The notes under the pieces: model-generated
Told to the model about the DNA's origin: nothing
What the model saw: only the letters and a program-made list of their open reading frames with translations
Databases searched by the model: none
Shown: one piece after another, positions 22,177 through 31,700 of the stretch
Numbering within the stretch: the first letter of the stretch is position 1
Layout of the letters: each line of letters starts with the position of its first letter
Assembly: GCA_009777535.1 (NCBI GenBank)
Contig: WRLP01000027.1
Location: 1 to 35,780, forward strand
Length of the DNA stretch: 35,780 bases
Origin: Treponema sp.
Lineage (GTDB): Bacteria; Spirochaetota; Spirochaetia; Treponematales; Breznakiellaceae
Direction: 5' to 3'
Position numbers and translations under genes: made by a program

Positions 22177-23647
22177 ACTGTGCGTTAGCCGCCACGTAGT
22201 CGGCGCCGAGGGCGGGGTCAACTTCAATCGAGCTGCTTTCGCCGCTTATATGGGCCCTCCATGCGTCCAGAGGTGCGCTATCTAAAATGCTGCCCGGTCT
22301 GTTATCTGTAAAGGTTGCGTTTTTACCGGCAACATAATAACAGTTATTGTTCATCGTTGGATTACCGGACAGAGCGGAAAGATCATGGGAGTAAACATTG
22401 CCGGCCGGGATATAACGAATATCTATCATTCTGTCGTTGTAGGAAGAAGGCTGGCTTACAATATTATGATGAATACTTGGATTGATATTTGGAGGACAGC
22501 CGGCTGGATTTTCTTCATCCTGGGTCGCAACGCCAAAGTAAATCGGGCTGTGGTACAACCCTGTGCCGTAACTAACGGCGTTGACTATTGTATTGTTATA
22601 AACCTGGGCGTCCATGGAGGCATATAAACCAATGCCCTCCCAGCCCGTATCTATAGTCAGATTATTTCGGACAATACCCCGGACATTTTCATAATATTTC
22701 GGGTTTACAGCAATATCAAAAAACTCCGGGCTGGTATCAAACCCGACCATTATTCCGGCGCCATAAGTACGTTCGATACGGTTGTTTTCGATTAACGCGT
22801 CAACCGCCCCGCCTTTGGCATAGACTCCGTTTGAACAAATATCATGGATATAGTTATTGTGAACATGCATTCTGGCGCCGTTGACATTGTCAATGCCTTC
22901 AGAATTGCGTTCTCCGGAATTAAAATCAGGATGACCGCTGTGTTCCCGTCCGGAATTATATATTTCGTTGTAACGAATGGTAATGTCATCACAGCCCGGC
23001 TTGATTTTGATCACATCGTTTCTGGAATCATGCAGCACGCAGTCTTCAATGATGATATTGGACGCTCCGCTTCGGTCAGCCTGCTCCCAGTCCCATTTAG
23101 TATCAAAACCAACGGCATAAAAACCTCCCATTACTTCGACACTTTGCAATTTACCGCCTGTTACAATACCGTTAGTATCCTCATCTTCGGCATAGAACTC
23201 AACGCCTGAGTGTTCATCATTTCCCGGATTAAAAGTGGTCAGATCAATAATCGCCCATTCGCCCTTTGCGGATTTTATTGTGATGTTTGATCTTCGTACA
23301 CGAACATCACGTCCTTCCCGGTATGTGCCGCCGCGCAGAATTATCGTGGAGCCGGAGGGGGCGCCTTCCAAAGCAGCATTGATGCTCTTATAGGGCGCGC
23401 TGATGGAGCCGTCTGCGATGGAATCATTGCCGTCCGGAGAAACATAGATACCGTCTGCAGGGTCGTTGCCGCCGGTATTTGCTCGCGGCCCGACATCGCC
23501 AAATTGCGAAATTTGGCCGGACCAGGGAGATGTGCCCGTATGTCCCGGCGGATTTGTTCCATTTCCGTCAACATCGCCGCAGCCGCAAAAGACCGCACAC
23601 GATACAACAATCACCGCAATTTTCAACAATAAACACAACTTTTTCAT
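22151..23647 (-). CDS. Secreted parallel beta-helix lipoprotein (DUF1565 / PL9-like)
   Basis: This 498-residue protein starts MKKLCLLLKIAVIVV, with lipobox VFCGC, then a Gly/Pro/Asn-rich linker. IYVSPDGNDSIADGSISAPY marks a DUF1565-type beta-helix start. Repeated coil motifs follow, including NIIIEDCVLHDSRNDVIKIK, ITIRYNEIYNSG, MHVHNNYIHDICSNGVYAKG and VYNNTIVNAV. The fold is that of polysaccharide lyases (PL9 and relatives) and carbohydrate-binding helices. A catalytic site cannot be assigned, so it may cleave or only bind glycans. A GGCGGG Shine-Dalgarno stands before the ATG. It faces the uracil-DNA glycosylase gene divergently, sharing a short promoter region. The last codons are duplicated at 19813-19835. 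Confidence 0.85.
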   Translation of the reverse strand: MKKLCLLLKIAVIVVSCAVFCGCGDVDGNGTNPPGHTGTSPWSGQISQFGDVGPRANTGGNDPADGIYVSPDGNDSIADGSISAPYKSINAALEGAPSGSTIILRGGTYREGRDVRVRRSNITIKSAKGEWAIIDLTTFNPGNDEHSGVEFYAEDEDTNGIVTGGKLQSVEVMGGFYAVGFDTKWDWEQADRSGASNIIIEDCVLHDSRNDVIKIKPGCDDITIRYNEIYNSGREHSGHPDFNSGERNSEGIDNVNGARMHVHNNYIHDICSNGVYAKGGAVDALIENNRIERTYGAGIMVGFDTSPEFFDIAVNPKYYENVRGIVRNNLTIDTGWEGIGLYASMDAQVYNNTIVNAVSYGTGLYHSPIYFGVATQDEENPAGCPPNINPSIHHNIVSQPSSYNDRMIDIRYIPAGNVYSHDLSALSGNPTMNNNCYYVAGKNATFTDNRPGSILDSAPLDAWRAHISGESSSIEVDPALGADYVAANAQCTGMGIQP

Positions 23648-23675
23648 TTTTCCCGCCTTTTTTATCGTGATTTAC

Positions 23676-23683
23676 ATTATAAT
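23676..23683. promoter_or_regulatory. Overlapping divergent -10 elements
   Basis: ATTATAAT contains TATAAT on the plus strand (23678-23683) and TATAAT on the minus strand (23681-23676). One would serve the uracil-DNA glycosylase gene (ATG 23698, implying an almost leaderless mRNA) and the other the beta-helix gene. No convincing -35 hexamers are seen. Confidence 0.35.
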
Positions 23684-23697
23684 ACAGAAGCATCAAT

Positions 23698-24435
23698 ATG
23701 ACACCCGATGAAAAACTAAAAACAGCCCATTTCCTCGATTTGGCCGCGGATTTTCTTGGCTCAGGGTATAAAAGCCAGGCCAAGGATTATCAATTTGATG
23801 AAAACAATGTCCCACAAACACCGGAAAAGACAGCAGATGATACCCTTGAACAAATCGCGGCGGAAATAAAAGTGTGCAGGGCCTGTGCGCTCTGTGAGAA
23901 AAGAACCAATGCGGCTCCCGGCGAGGGGGCGCAAAAACCGCTTGTAATGGTAATCGGCGAAGGGCCCGGCGCGGACGAAGATGCAGCAGGCAGGCCGTTT
24001 GTAGGCAGGGCCGGCCAGCTATTGGACAAAATGCTCGCTTCCATCGGGCTTTCGCGTAACAAAAATTGCTTTATTGCCAATGTGGTTAAATGCAGGCCGC
24101 CGGGCAACCGCGACCCGCTGCCGGAAGAAACCGCAGCCTGCGCCCCCTTCCTAGAAAGGCAGATAAAACTGCTGCAACCTAAATTCATTCTGTGCGCCGG
24201 CAGGATTGCCGCCCGCTCCCTGCTTAAAACAGAAGAAACACTGGGAAAACTAAGGGGAAAATTTCTTGACCTGGAAGCCGCCGGCGCGGCAATTCCCATG
24301 CTTGTTACATATCACCCGAGCGCGCTGCTGCGCAACGAAGAGTACAAGCGGCCTGCCTGGGAGGATCTTAAACTGTTACGCGCCAGGCTTGAAGAAGCGG
24401 GGCTGATTTCCGGTGCATCAAAAGGAGAAGGCTAA
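23698..24435 (+). CDS. udg: Uracil-DNA glycosylase, family 4 (Fe-S)
   Basis: Family 4 UDGs excise uracil from DNA and carry a [4Fe-4S] cluster. An N-terminal extension of about 50 residues (MTPDEKLKTAHFLDLAADFL) precedes the catalytic domain. VCRACALCEKRT contains the first Cys pair; further Cys are in VVKCRPPGNRDPLPEE and ACAPFLERQI. Motif A is GEGPGADEDAAGRPFVGRAG and motif B is TYHPSALLRNEEYKRPAW. Length 245 is usual for bacteria that fuse this extension. It lies 2 nt before priA, so both are transcribed together as DNA repair and restart functions. No good Shine-Dalgarno is seen; the start codon is close to a promoter -10. Confidence 0.92.
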   Translation: MTPDEKLKTAHFLDLAADFLGSGYKSQAKDYQFDENNVPQTPEKTADDTLEQIAAEIKVCRACALCEKRTNAAPGEGAQKPLVMVIGEGPGADEDAAGRPFVGRAGQLLDKMLASIGLSRNKNCFIANVVKCRPPGNRDPLPEETAACAPFLERQIKLLQPKFILCAGRIAARSLLKTEETLGKLRGKFLDLEAAGAAIPMLVTYHPSALLRNEEYKRPAWEDLKLLRARLEEAGLISGASKGEG

Positions 24436-24437
24436 GG

Positions 24438-26429
24438 GTGGCTGCCTTCTTCGATTTGGTTTTTGACATTCCATCAGAACAAAGTTTCAGTTATCGTATT
24501 GATGAAAAGGGCGAGGCATCTGTCGGGAAGCGCGCCATGGTTCCCTTCGGCCTGGGCAACCGCGACACACTGGGTTTTATTACCGCCTGCCGGGAATGTC
24601 CGCCAGAGGGCATCAGCGAATCATCGGTTAAGACAATCCGCCGCGTAGTGGACAAACAGCCCGTATTTGCCGGTGATGAAATAGAGCTGGCACGCTGGAT
24701 GGCATCGTACTACCTGTGCGGCATAGGGCAGGCCCTGGCCGCGATGATCCCCTCCGGCAGGCGGCTTAAGGGTTATCCTGCCATTCCCGGCGATCCGGAG
24801 GATTTTAATCCGGGCAGCCACGATCTTTCCGAAGAGCAGCGCTCTGCGTTAGACGCCATCATTGCCGGCATGCCGAGGCAGGGAAACCTGCCGGAAATGT
24901 TTTATCTGTACGGAATTACCGGATCGGGCAAAACCGAAGTATTCCTGCGCGCCGCCGAACATATTCTTAAAACCGGTAAATCCGCGATTTATCTCGTGCC
25001 GGAAATTTCACTGACCCACCAGACCGCCGGACTAATCGGGGAGCGTTTTGGCGCCCAGGCGGCAACTCTGCATTCGGCGATGAGTCCGAGTTCACGCCTC
25101 GAAGAATGGATGAGGATCCGCAGCGGCGAGGTGCGCATTGTAGTCGGCCCGCGCAGCGCTGTGTTTGCGCCCGTAAAAGATTTGGCCCTGATAATTATTG
25201 ACGAGGAACATGACGGCTCCTACAAATCGGGTAACACCCCCCGCTATCACGCCCGACAGGCGGCGATACACAGATGCTCAATATCAGGTGCAAAACTTGT
25301 TATGGGTTCGGCAACCCCATCTGTGGAATCCTGGAAATTGATGGCAGACGGGTTAATCAAAAGACTTAATCTTTCCCGCCGCCTGTCGGGCGGGAAGATG
25401 CCGTCGATAGAACCGGTTCCGTTGAATCATACAGGCGGCTGCCTTACCAGCGAATTGAAAGATGAAATCCTTAAGAGCGCGCAGATGGGCAGGCAGAGTA
25501 TTCTCTTTTTGAACCGCAGGGGTTTCGCCCATTTTTACCATTGCCGCAGCTGCGGCTGGGAACAGAAGTGCCGCCATTGCTCGGTTTCCCTTACCTGGCA
25601 TAAAAGCCGCGGCAGGGCTGTTTGCCACTACTGCGGCTATACCGAGCCGCCGCCAAAGGCCTGCCCAGGCTGTGGCTCTCTTGAAGCCGGCTGGCGTAAT
25701 TTCGGCACAGAAATGATCGAGGAAGAACTGGGGCGCACCTTTCCCGATTTGCGTATCCGGCGGGCAGATGCAGATTCAACGGCAAAAAAGGGAAGCCTTG
25801 CCGAAACCCTGGATTTATTCAGGGAGGGCAAATTGGATGTGCTTCTTGGCACGCAGATGGTTGCCAAGGGGTTGAATTTCCCGGGCGTGCGGCTGGTAGG
25901 AGTGGTTCTGGCGGATACCGGCCTGCATCTGCCCGATTTCCGTGCCGCAGAGCGAACTTTTTCGTTAATTGTGCAGGTTGCCGGCCGGGCGGGACGTTTT
26001 TTCCCTGACGGCAAGGTCATTGTCCAAACCCTGCGCATGGGCGATCCGGTGATTGCCCGCTCCTGCGCCCTGGACGTGGAAGGCTTTTTCAACGCCGAAC
26101 TGAAACAGCGGCAGGCGCTCAATTTTCCTCCTTATTCGAGGCTTGTCCGCTTTACCATTCGGGCGAAGGACGGGCGCAGGGCGGACGCGGCGATTAACCG
26201 CCTTGCCTCCCTGGCACAGCCCCTGCTGCCGCCGGAAACTGACATGCTCGGCCCGGCGGACTGCCCCATCGCGATAATTGCCGGAAACCACCGGCGGCAG
26301 CTAATTCTGCGCGGCGCTTCGATGGCCGCCCTTCACGCCGCCGCGCGCCGGCTGCTTGCCTGCTACGAAAAAGGCCGCGATGCGAGAGTCTATCTGGAAG
26401 TAGATATTGATCCTGTAAACGTGTTGTAA
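24438..26429 (+). CDS. priA: Primosomal protein N' (replication restart helicase PriA)
   Basis: PriA recognises stalled forks, loads the replisome and unwinds DNA 3'-5'. The N-terminal fork-binding domain is followed by Walker A LYGITGSGKTEVFL (about 157-168), the DEAH-type box IIIDEEHDGSYKS and TPRYHARQAA. The two zinc sites are CRSCGWEQKCRHCSVSLTWH and CHYCGYTEPPPKACPGCGS. The helicase C-terminal lobe reads LLGTQMVAKGLNFPGV and VQVAGRAGRF. Length is 663 residues from GTG 24438, chosen because AAAGGAGAAGG lies just upstream in the uracil-DNA glycosylase 3' end. E. coli PriA has 732 residues; the N-terminal part here is shorter, as in other spirochaetes. Confidence 0.95.
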   Translation: MAAFFDLVFDIPSEQSFSYRIDEKGEASVGKRAMVPFGLGNRDTLGFITACRECPPEGISESSVKTIRRVVDKQPVFAGDEIELARWMASYYLCGIGQALAAMIPSGRRLKGYPAIPGDPEDFNPGSHDLSEEQRSALDAIIAGMPRQGNLPEMFYLYGITGSGKTEVFLRAAEHILKTGKSAIYLVPEISLTHQTAGLIGERFGAQAATLHSAMSPSSRLEEWMRIRSGEVRIVVGPRSAVFAPVKDLALIIIDEEHDGSYKSGNTPRYHARQAAIHRCSISGAKLVMGSATPSVESWKLMADGLIKRLNLSRRLSGGKMPSIEPVPLNHTGGCLTSELKDEILKSAQMGRQSILFLNRRGFAHFYHCRSCGWEQKCRHCSVSLTWHKSRGRAVCHYCGYTEPPPKACPGCGSLEAGWRNFGTEMIEEELGRTFPDLRIRRADADSTAKKGSLAETLDLFREGKLDVLLGTQMVAKGLNFPGVRLVGVVLADTGLHLPDFRAAERTFSLIVQVAGRAGRFFPDGKVIVQTLRMGDPVIARSCALDVEGFFNAELKQRQALNFPPYSRLVRFTIRAKDGRRADAAINRLASLAQPLLPPETDMLGPADCPIAIIAGNHRRQLILRGASMAALHAAARRLLACYEKGRDARVYLEVDIDPVNVL

Positions 26430-26518
26430 AGAAGCTGCGGAACTTTAAGCCTCTGGACAAAAAATTGCTGAAAAGAGATAATTCTTCTATTCGACTTTTT
26501 TTATATTAAGGAGTATTT

Positions 26519-27937
26519 ATGTCGGAAAAATCATCAAGCGGCCGCGCCCAATGGGCCTCCAATTTGGGCTTTATTCTGGCTGCGGCTGGATCGGCAGTCG
26601 GGTTGGGAAACATCTGGAAGTTTCCCGGAAAAGCCTACGAAGGCGGCGGTGCGGCGTTTCTAATCATCTACCTGGCGATAGTCGCCGTAATCGGTACCAC
26701 GGTTATGCTGGCCGAATTCGTTATCGGGCGCCACACACAGAAAGACACCATCGGCTCTTATGCGCAGCTTAAACCAAAATGGAAGGGGTTGGGTATTTTA
26801 GGCGTTGTTACAGCCTTTATCATTCTTGCCTATTATTTCCAGGTTGGCGGCTGGGTCATGTATTACATTTACAGCTACCTGTTTAAGTCCGGTGAAGTCC
26901 TGGCCAATCCCCTGCACTATTTTTATAACATGCTCGGTTACGATGCGGTAGGCGGAACCACTTTCTTCCCGGTAGCCGGCGCCATTGTATTCCCGTTTAT
27001 CTTCATTGCGCTTAACGTTATTATCGTTATCGGCGGTGTGCAAAAGGGTATTGAAAAGTTCAACAAAATCGGCATGCCGGCTCTGTTTGTTCTGCTTGTT
27101 ATCCTTATGGTACGCTCCATGACACTTCCTGGTGCCGGAGCGGGTATAACATATATGCTCACACCCGATTTTTCCAAGGTAACAGGCGAAACCTTCCTGG
27201 TTGCGCTTGGGCAGGCCTTCTTCTCCCTCTCTCTTGGTATGTCAATCATGATCACATACGGCTCTTATCTGAAGAAGGAAGAAAACCTGGCAAAGAATAC
27301 CGCTCTTGTCTGCGGAATGGATACACTCATTGCCTTCCTTGCGGCCTTTATGATCATTCCGGCTGTCTTTGCCACACTGGGCGCGGAAGGCGTCGGTAAG
27401 GGCGGCGGTTTCGCATTCGTGGCGCTGGCCGGAGTTTTCCAGGCTATGCCCGGGGGCGTGTTCTTCGGGGTGTTATTCTATCTGTTGTTGTGGTTCGCAG
27501 CCATGACTTCAGCCATGTCGCTGCTTGAAGGCCAGGTAGCGGCATTGACAGAGCAAAAAAATATGGATCGCAAAAAGGCTACAATTATTCTTGCCGGAAC
27601 CATGTTCCTTGTCGGTATTTTCTACACCATTTCCCAGGCTGCATTTAATATCAAGGGTGTGTGGTTTGACTTTACCAATGGCGTAACCCAACCTGTGATG
27701 GGCGATTTTATGGAATTCCTTACCGACCGCCTGCTTATCCCGATCAATGCTTTAACGGCATGTCTGTTGGCCGGCTGGATCTGGGGCGCCAAAAACGGCG
27801 TTGCGGAAATCGAACAAGGCGGCAAGTTCCCCTTCAAACTGGGCGGAGCCTGGTCGGCATCGGTTAAATTTATCGCTCCGATCGCGATTGCCATTATCAT
27901 TCTGGCCGGAATCATAATGGGCAAAATGATAAGTTAA
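26519..27937 (+). CDS. Neurotransmitter:sodium symporter family transporter
   Basis: NSS (SNF) transporters such as LeuT take up amino acids or related compounds with Na+. The protein has 472 residues and about 11-12 hydrophobic segments. The family start is plain: WASNLGFILAAAGSAVGLGN, then IWKFPGKAYEGGGAAFLIIY, including the unwound TM1 Na+ and substrate site. GQAFFSLSLGMSIMITYGSY is the TM6 region. AAGGAG stands 7 nt before the ATG. A terminator follows. It lies 89 nt after priA and is probably transcribed on its own. Substrate is unknown. Confidence 0.92.
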   Translation: MSEKSSSGRAQWASNLGFILAAAGSAVGLGNIWKFPGKAYEGGGAAFLIIYLAIVAVIGTTVMLAEFVIGRHTQKDTIGSYAQLKPKWKGLGILGVVTAFIILAYYFQVGGWVMYYIYSYLFKSGEVLANPLHYFYNMLGYDAVGGTTFFPVAGAIVFPFIFIALNVIIVIGGVQKGIEKFNKIGMPALFVLLVILMVRSMTLPGAGAGITYMLTPDFSKVTGETFLVALGQAFFSLSLGMSIMITYGSYLKKEENLAKNTALVCGMDTLIAFLAAFMIIPAVFATLGAEGVGKGGGFAFVALAGVFQAMPGGVFFGVLFYLLLWFAAMTSAMSLLEGQVAALTEQKNMDRKKATIILAGTMFLVGIFYTISQAAFNIKGVWFDFTNGVTQPVMGDFMEFLTDRLLIPINALTACLLAGWIWGAKNGVAEIEQGGKFPFKLGGAWSASVKFIAPIAIAIIILAGIIMGKMIS

Positions 27938-27953
27938 CAAAAACTTATATGGT

Positions 27954-27987
27954 AAAGCCGCGGAGTCTGTTCTGCGGCTTTTTTTTT
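27954..27987 (+). terminator. Rho-independent terminator after the NSS transporter
   Basis: AAAGCCGC (27954-27961) pairs with GCGGCTTT (27974-27981), a 12-nt loop between, and nine T (27979-27987) run from the stem into the tail. A textbook intrinsic terminator starting 17 nt after the stop codon. Confidence 0.9.
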
Positions 27988-28028
27988 GCCAAAAGACTAA
28001 TGCACCACAGCATCTGCGCGCCATATAT

Positions 28029-28064
28029 AAAGTAAAAGTTAGAAGATACTTTACCTTTTACTTT
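28029..28064 (+). repeat. Hairpin before the coiled-coil nuclease-like gene
   Basis: AAAGTAAAAG (28029-28038) is the inverse of CTTTTACTTT (28055-28064). The following bases, TTAGAAG, resemble TTAGATG in the hairpin at the other end of the gene (28717-28745), so the gene is framed by related hairpins. Confidence 0.6.
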
Positions 28065-28094
28065 TTAATTATTATCTTTTTATGGAGGGTATAA

Positions 28095-28718
28095 ATGGCT
28101 GTAACATCAACAGAAACACTTAACTTTGAAAAGGTCTGGGCAATGTTCCAGGAAACCAGGGAGCAGATGAAGGAATCATTCCAGAAATCACGGGAAGAAT
28201 TTGACCGGGGAATGAAGGAAACCAGAGAAGAGATGAAAAAAGCGGATATGGAGCTTAAAGAGCAAATGAAAGAAACCGACCGGCAGATCAGCAGGCTTGG
28301 CAACCGTTTTGGGGAACTTGCCGAACATCTGGTTGCTCCAAACATAAAGGAAAAATTCAGGGCTTTGGGCTATAAGTTTGAACAAGTCTCGCTTGACCAT
28401 AATATTTCTGACGAGAATGGGCGCTGTCTGGCGGAGATTGACATACTGCTTGAAAACGGCGACATAGCCATGGTGGTAGAGGTAAAAGCAAAACCGCGCG
28501 AAAATGACGTAGACGATCATGTAAACCGGATTGAGATACTTCGCCAGCGCGCCGATGCCCGCAATGACAGACGCAAGTTTCAGGGCGCCATTGCCGGAGC
28601 GATAATGAGCGATTCTGTGCGCAATTATGCCCACAAGGCGGGCTTCTATGTGATAGAGCAAACCGGGGATACTGTGAAGATAAACAAACCTGACGGCTTC
28701 ATTCCCAGGGAATGGTAA
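28095..28718 (+). CDS. Coiled-coil protein with PD-(D/E)XK nuclease-like domain (DUF3782 type)
   Basis: The 207-residue protein has a charged N-terminal coiled coil (about residues 14-75, full of MKE, REE and KET repeats). A conserved link GNRFGELAEHLVAPNIKEKF follows, then a PD-(D/E)XK-like core, CLAEIDILLENGDIAMVVEV plus KAK, giving the D-x(n)-ExK arrangement of this nuclease superfamily (D near 115, E and K near 131-133). Similar genes occur in many copies in treponemes and cyanobacteria, without an experimentally known role. GGAGGG stands before ATG 28095. It stands alone between two related hairpins and ends in one of them. Nuclease activity is inferred from the motif only. Confidence 0.8.
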   Translation: MAVTSTETLNFEKVWAMFQETREQMKESFQKSREEFDRGMKETREEMKKADMELKEQMKETDRQISRLGNRFGELAEHLVAPNIKEKFRALGYKFEQVSLDHNISDENGRCLAEIDILLENGDIAMVVEVKAKPRENDVDDHVNRIEILRQRADARNDRRKFQGAIAGAIMSDSVRNYAHKAGFYVIEQTGDTVKINKPDGFIPREW

Positions 28719-28745
28719 GGGAAAAGTTAGATGTCCTTTTCCCTT
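28717..28745. terminator. Bidirectional hairpin terminator between converging genes
   Basis: AAGGGAAAAG (28717-28726) and CTTTTCCCTT (28736-28745) form a perfect 10-bp stem with a 9-nt loop. The left arm includes the stop codon of the coiled-coil gene (28716-28718) and the right arm ends next to the stop of the large lipoprotein (28748-28746). On the plus strand two more T follow. Confidence 0.7.
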
Positions 28746-31700
28746 TTAGTCTACTGCACCTGGCGTGCCATTAATCCTTGTTTTCCCTTCAAAGTCCGTG
28801 GTTGGGAAGCCCGCAGGGGGGCTGGTAATAAAATTACCCAACCCAGCCACCGGTACAAAGGTGGTTGTATTGAATGGATCACCGGTAATGCCCAACCCAG
28901 CCGGCGGCGCCCCTTCGAAAGTCCTATCATCTGTATCAAAAACCCAGCCGCAGTCATTAGGCCCGGTACCTGAAGGCCAATCGACCACATTGTAACCGTT
29001 GGAGAAAACTCCGTAATTACGATCACGCACTACAGGGAAATAAGAATCGCCATCATCATCAACAGCGGTATTTCCATAAAAAAGATTCCCTGTCAGTACC
29101 AAATCAGCAAAATAATAATTGTAAATTGCGCCGCCGCCGAAAGAACCTGTATTGTTATTATGAAAAGTACAGCCACTTACGATCAAGGTTCCTGAATTGA
29201 AAATGGCACCTCCTTCTGCGGCACCGCTTGTAGTCTTATTTCCGCTGAAAATACAGGATTCCAGGGTTAAGTCTCCGCTGTTATTAATCGCACCACTATA
29301 GCCACTTGCCAAGCCGTCCTTAAAATGAATGCGGCTTATTATTACATTATCCGCCTCGTTACGCATCAATTGTCCATCATACGTCCAGCTATTATTTTTA
29401 GTCAGGGTTATGCCATTACCCTCAATGGTCACTTCTTTATCTACCATCAGGGTGCTGTTAAGCCGAATCTCGCTTGTGCCAGTCGTAACAACCCCATCTT
29501 TGAACTTTATAACCTCACCATCTTCGGCTATTGACAGAGCATAACGCAGGGTTACATTGGTTATGCTGCCAGCCGAATCACTCAAGGCTGTAACAGGAGG
29601 CAGGGAGAATTTTGCCTCCACCTTGGTGTGACTGCCAATATTCAGCGTCAGTGAATTATTTGTTTCAGGATGGGAACTTCCGTCAACCAGCCATTCTGAA
29701 AAATCACAATCACCATACCCGGTTGCCGTCAGGGTAACAGAACCGGAAACAAGCCCGTCCGCATCAGGTTTGTTGACACTTGTTACTTCTATTCTGCCCC
29801 TAACGTTTTCAACCAGATCCAGATAATAACCGCTTCCTGCAGCCATTGCCTGCACCGCGCCGGCTCTGGCATTGTTTGGAATGTCATTGCCATAAAAATC
29901 CTTTGCCGGGTAATCATTGGCAGGAATATTAACGTCCGCATCATTGGTAAGAAGCCTGAAAGTAATGGGGGAGAAGGGAAGAACGTTTATTAACTTATCT
30001 CCTGTCCCGAAAGTCCAGCCGCAATTGGTAGGTCCGATACCTGAGGGCCAGTCAACCACATTGTAGCTACTGAAATCAACGCTAGAAGTTACCACATTTG
30101 AATTATATTCGCCTAGACCGGTATTTCCATAAAACAAATTCCCTATTAAATGTAAGATTCCATCATTATCAATAGCGCCTCCTAAATCTCCATTACAAAT
30201 GTTTTTATAAAAAGTGCAGCCCTTTATAGTTAAAGTGGATTCGGGGTTATTATATATCGCCCCGCCCCAAAGTCGTGCCACATTACCGCTGAAAATACAG
30301 GACTCCAGGGTTAAAACCCCATTGTTATTAATCGCTCCGCCATCGTCAGCTCTGCCGTCCTTAAAATGTACACGGCGAATTGTAGCTTTAGCTTCGTTAC
30401 GGAGCAGTTGGCTATACCTATCCACTGTTACCCAACTCCCGCTTTTGATAAGGGTTATGCCGTTTCCTTCGATGGTTACATTTTTGTCTATTACCAGGCC
30501 GCTGTTCAACTCAGTTGTGTTCTCGCCCGCTGTTACTCCGCTTAAACTAATAACATCGCCGTCCTCCGCGATCGAAAGAGCATAACGCAGAGTTACATTT
30601 GTCATACTGCCATTCGTGTCGGATAGAGATGTAACAGGAGGCAGGGAGAATACTGCTCTTACCCATGTAGGTTTATTCAGAGTCAGGCTAAGTGTGGAGG
30701 TGCTTACTGTATTGACACCATCAACTTCCCATCCTATAAAACTATTACTGCCTGCTGCATTTGCTTGTAGTATAATTTGCCCTGAAACAAGTCCATCTGT
30801 ATCTCGGCTGCCTGATATTATTATTATTGTACCCTTTGCTGTTTCGGCCAGATCAAGGTAAAAACCACTGCCTGCACTTTCCTGTACTGCGCCGGCAGCC
30901 GCGCCAACGGCAATTACACTGCCGTTGAAATCCTTCTTTGGATAACCGTTAGTTGTCATGAAGACCGTCGGTATATTAACTGTCGCCCCATTGCTAAGGA
31001 GCCGGAAAGTTTTGGGAGATATTGGCAGCTCTGTAACATGAGTGTCACCGGTTAGAAAAGACCAGCCGCATTGGGCAGCGTTGGATCCTTCAGACCGGTC
31101 AACAACATTGTAGCCCATTGATATAGTAGTCCCCGTGCCAGGATAAATCACCGAATAGTTCCCTGAGCCATCTCTGTCAAAATCAGTATTGCCATAGAAA
31201 ATATTACCAGCAAAGAATAATTTGTCTTCATTGCATATAGCACCGCCGCCTTTTTCAGCACTGTTTTTATAAAAAGTACAGCCATTCACCGTCATTGTAC
31301 CATTGTTATAAATGGCGCCGCCGCCGCTTGAGGCCTTATTCCCGCTGAATATGCAGGATTGAAGGGTTAGGGTTTCACCGTTTCTTATTGCGCCTCCATA
31401 ATCAGCCCTACCGTCCTTAAAATAAACGCGGCTAATTTTTACATCTAAGCCTGAAGGATTACCATAAGCCTCCTTCACTACCACCAGTTGGTCGTTTCCA
31501 CCATCGCCTGTAGTCTCAGTCCCATTCAGTGTATTACTAAATGAAGCGCTCCTGGTCAGGGTTACGCCGTTTCCTTCTATGGTGATGCTTTTATCAATCA
31601 TAAGACTGCTTTTTAACTCTATTACACTGCCCGGCCCAAGCATAACCATTATTACCCCTGCTTCGGTGTTTTCCAGAACATGGCGCAGGCTTCCCGGTAT

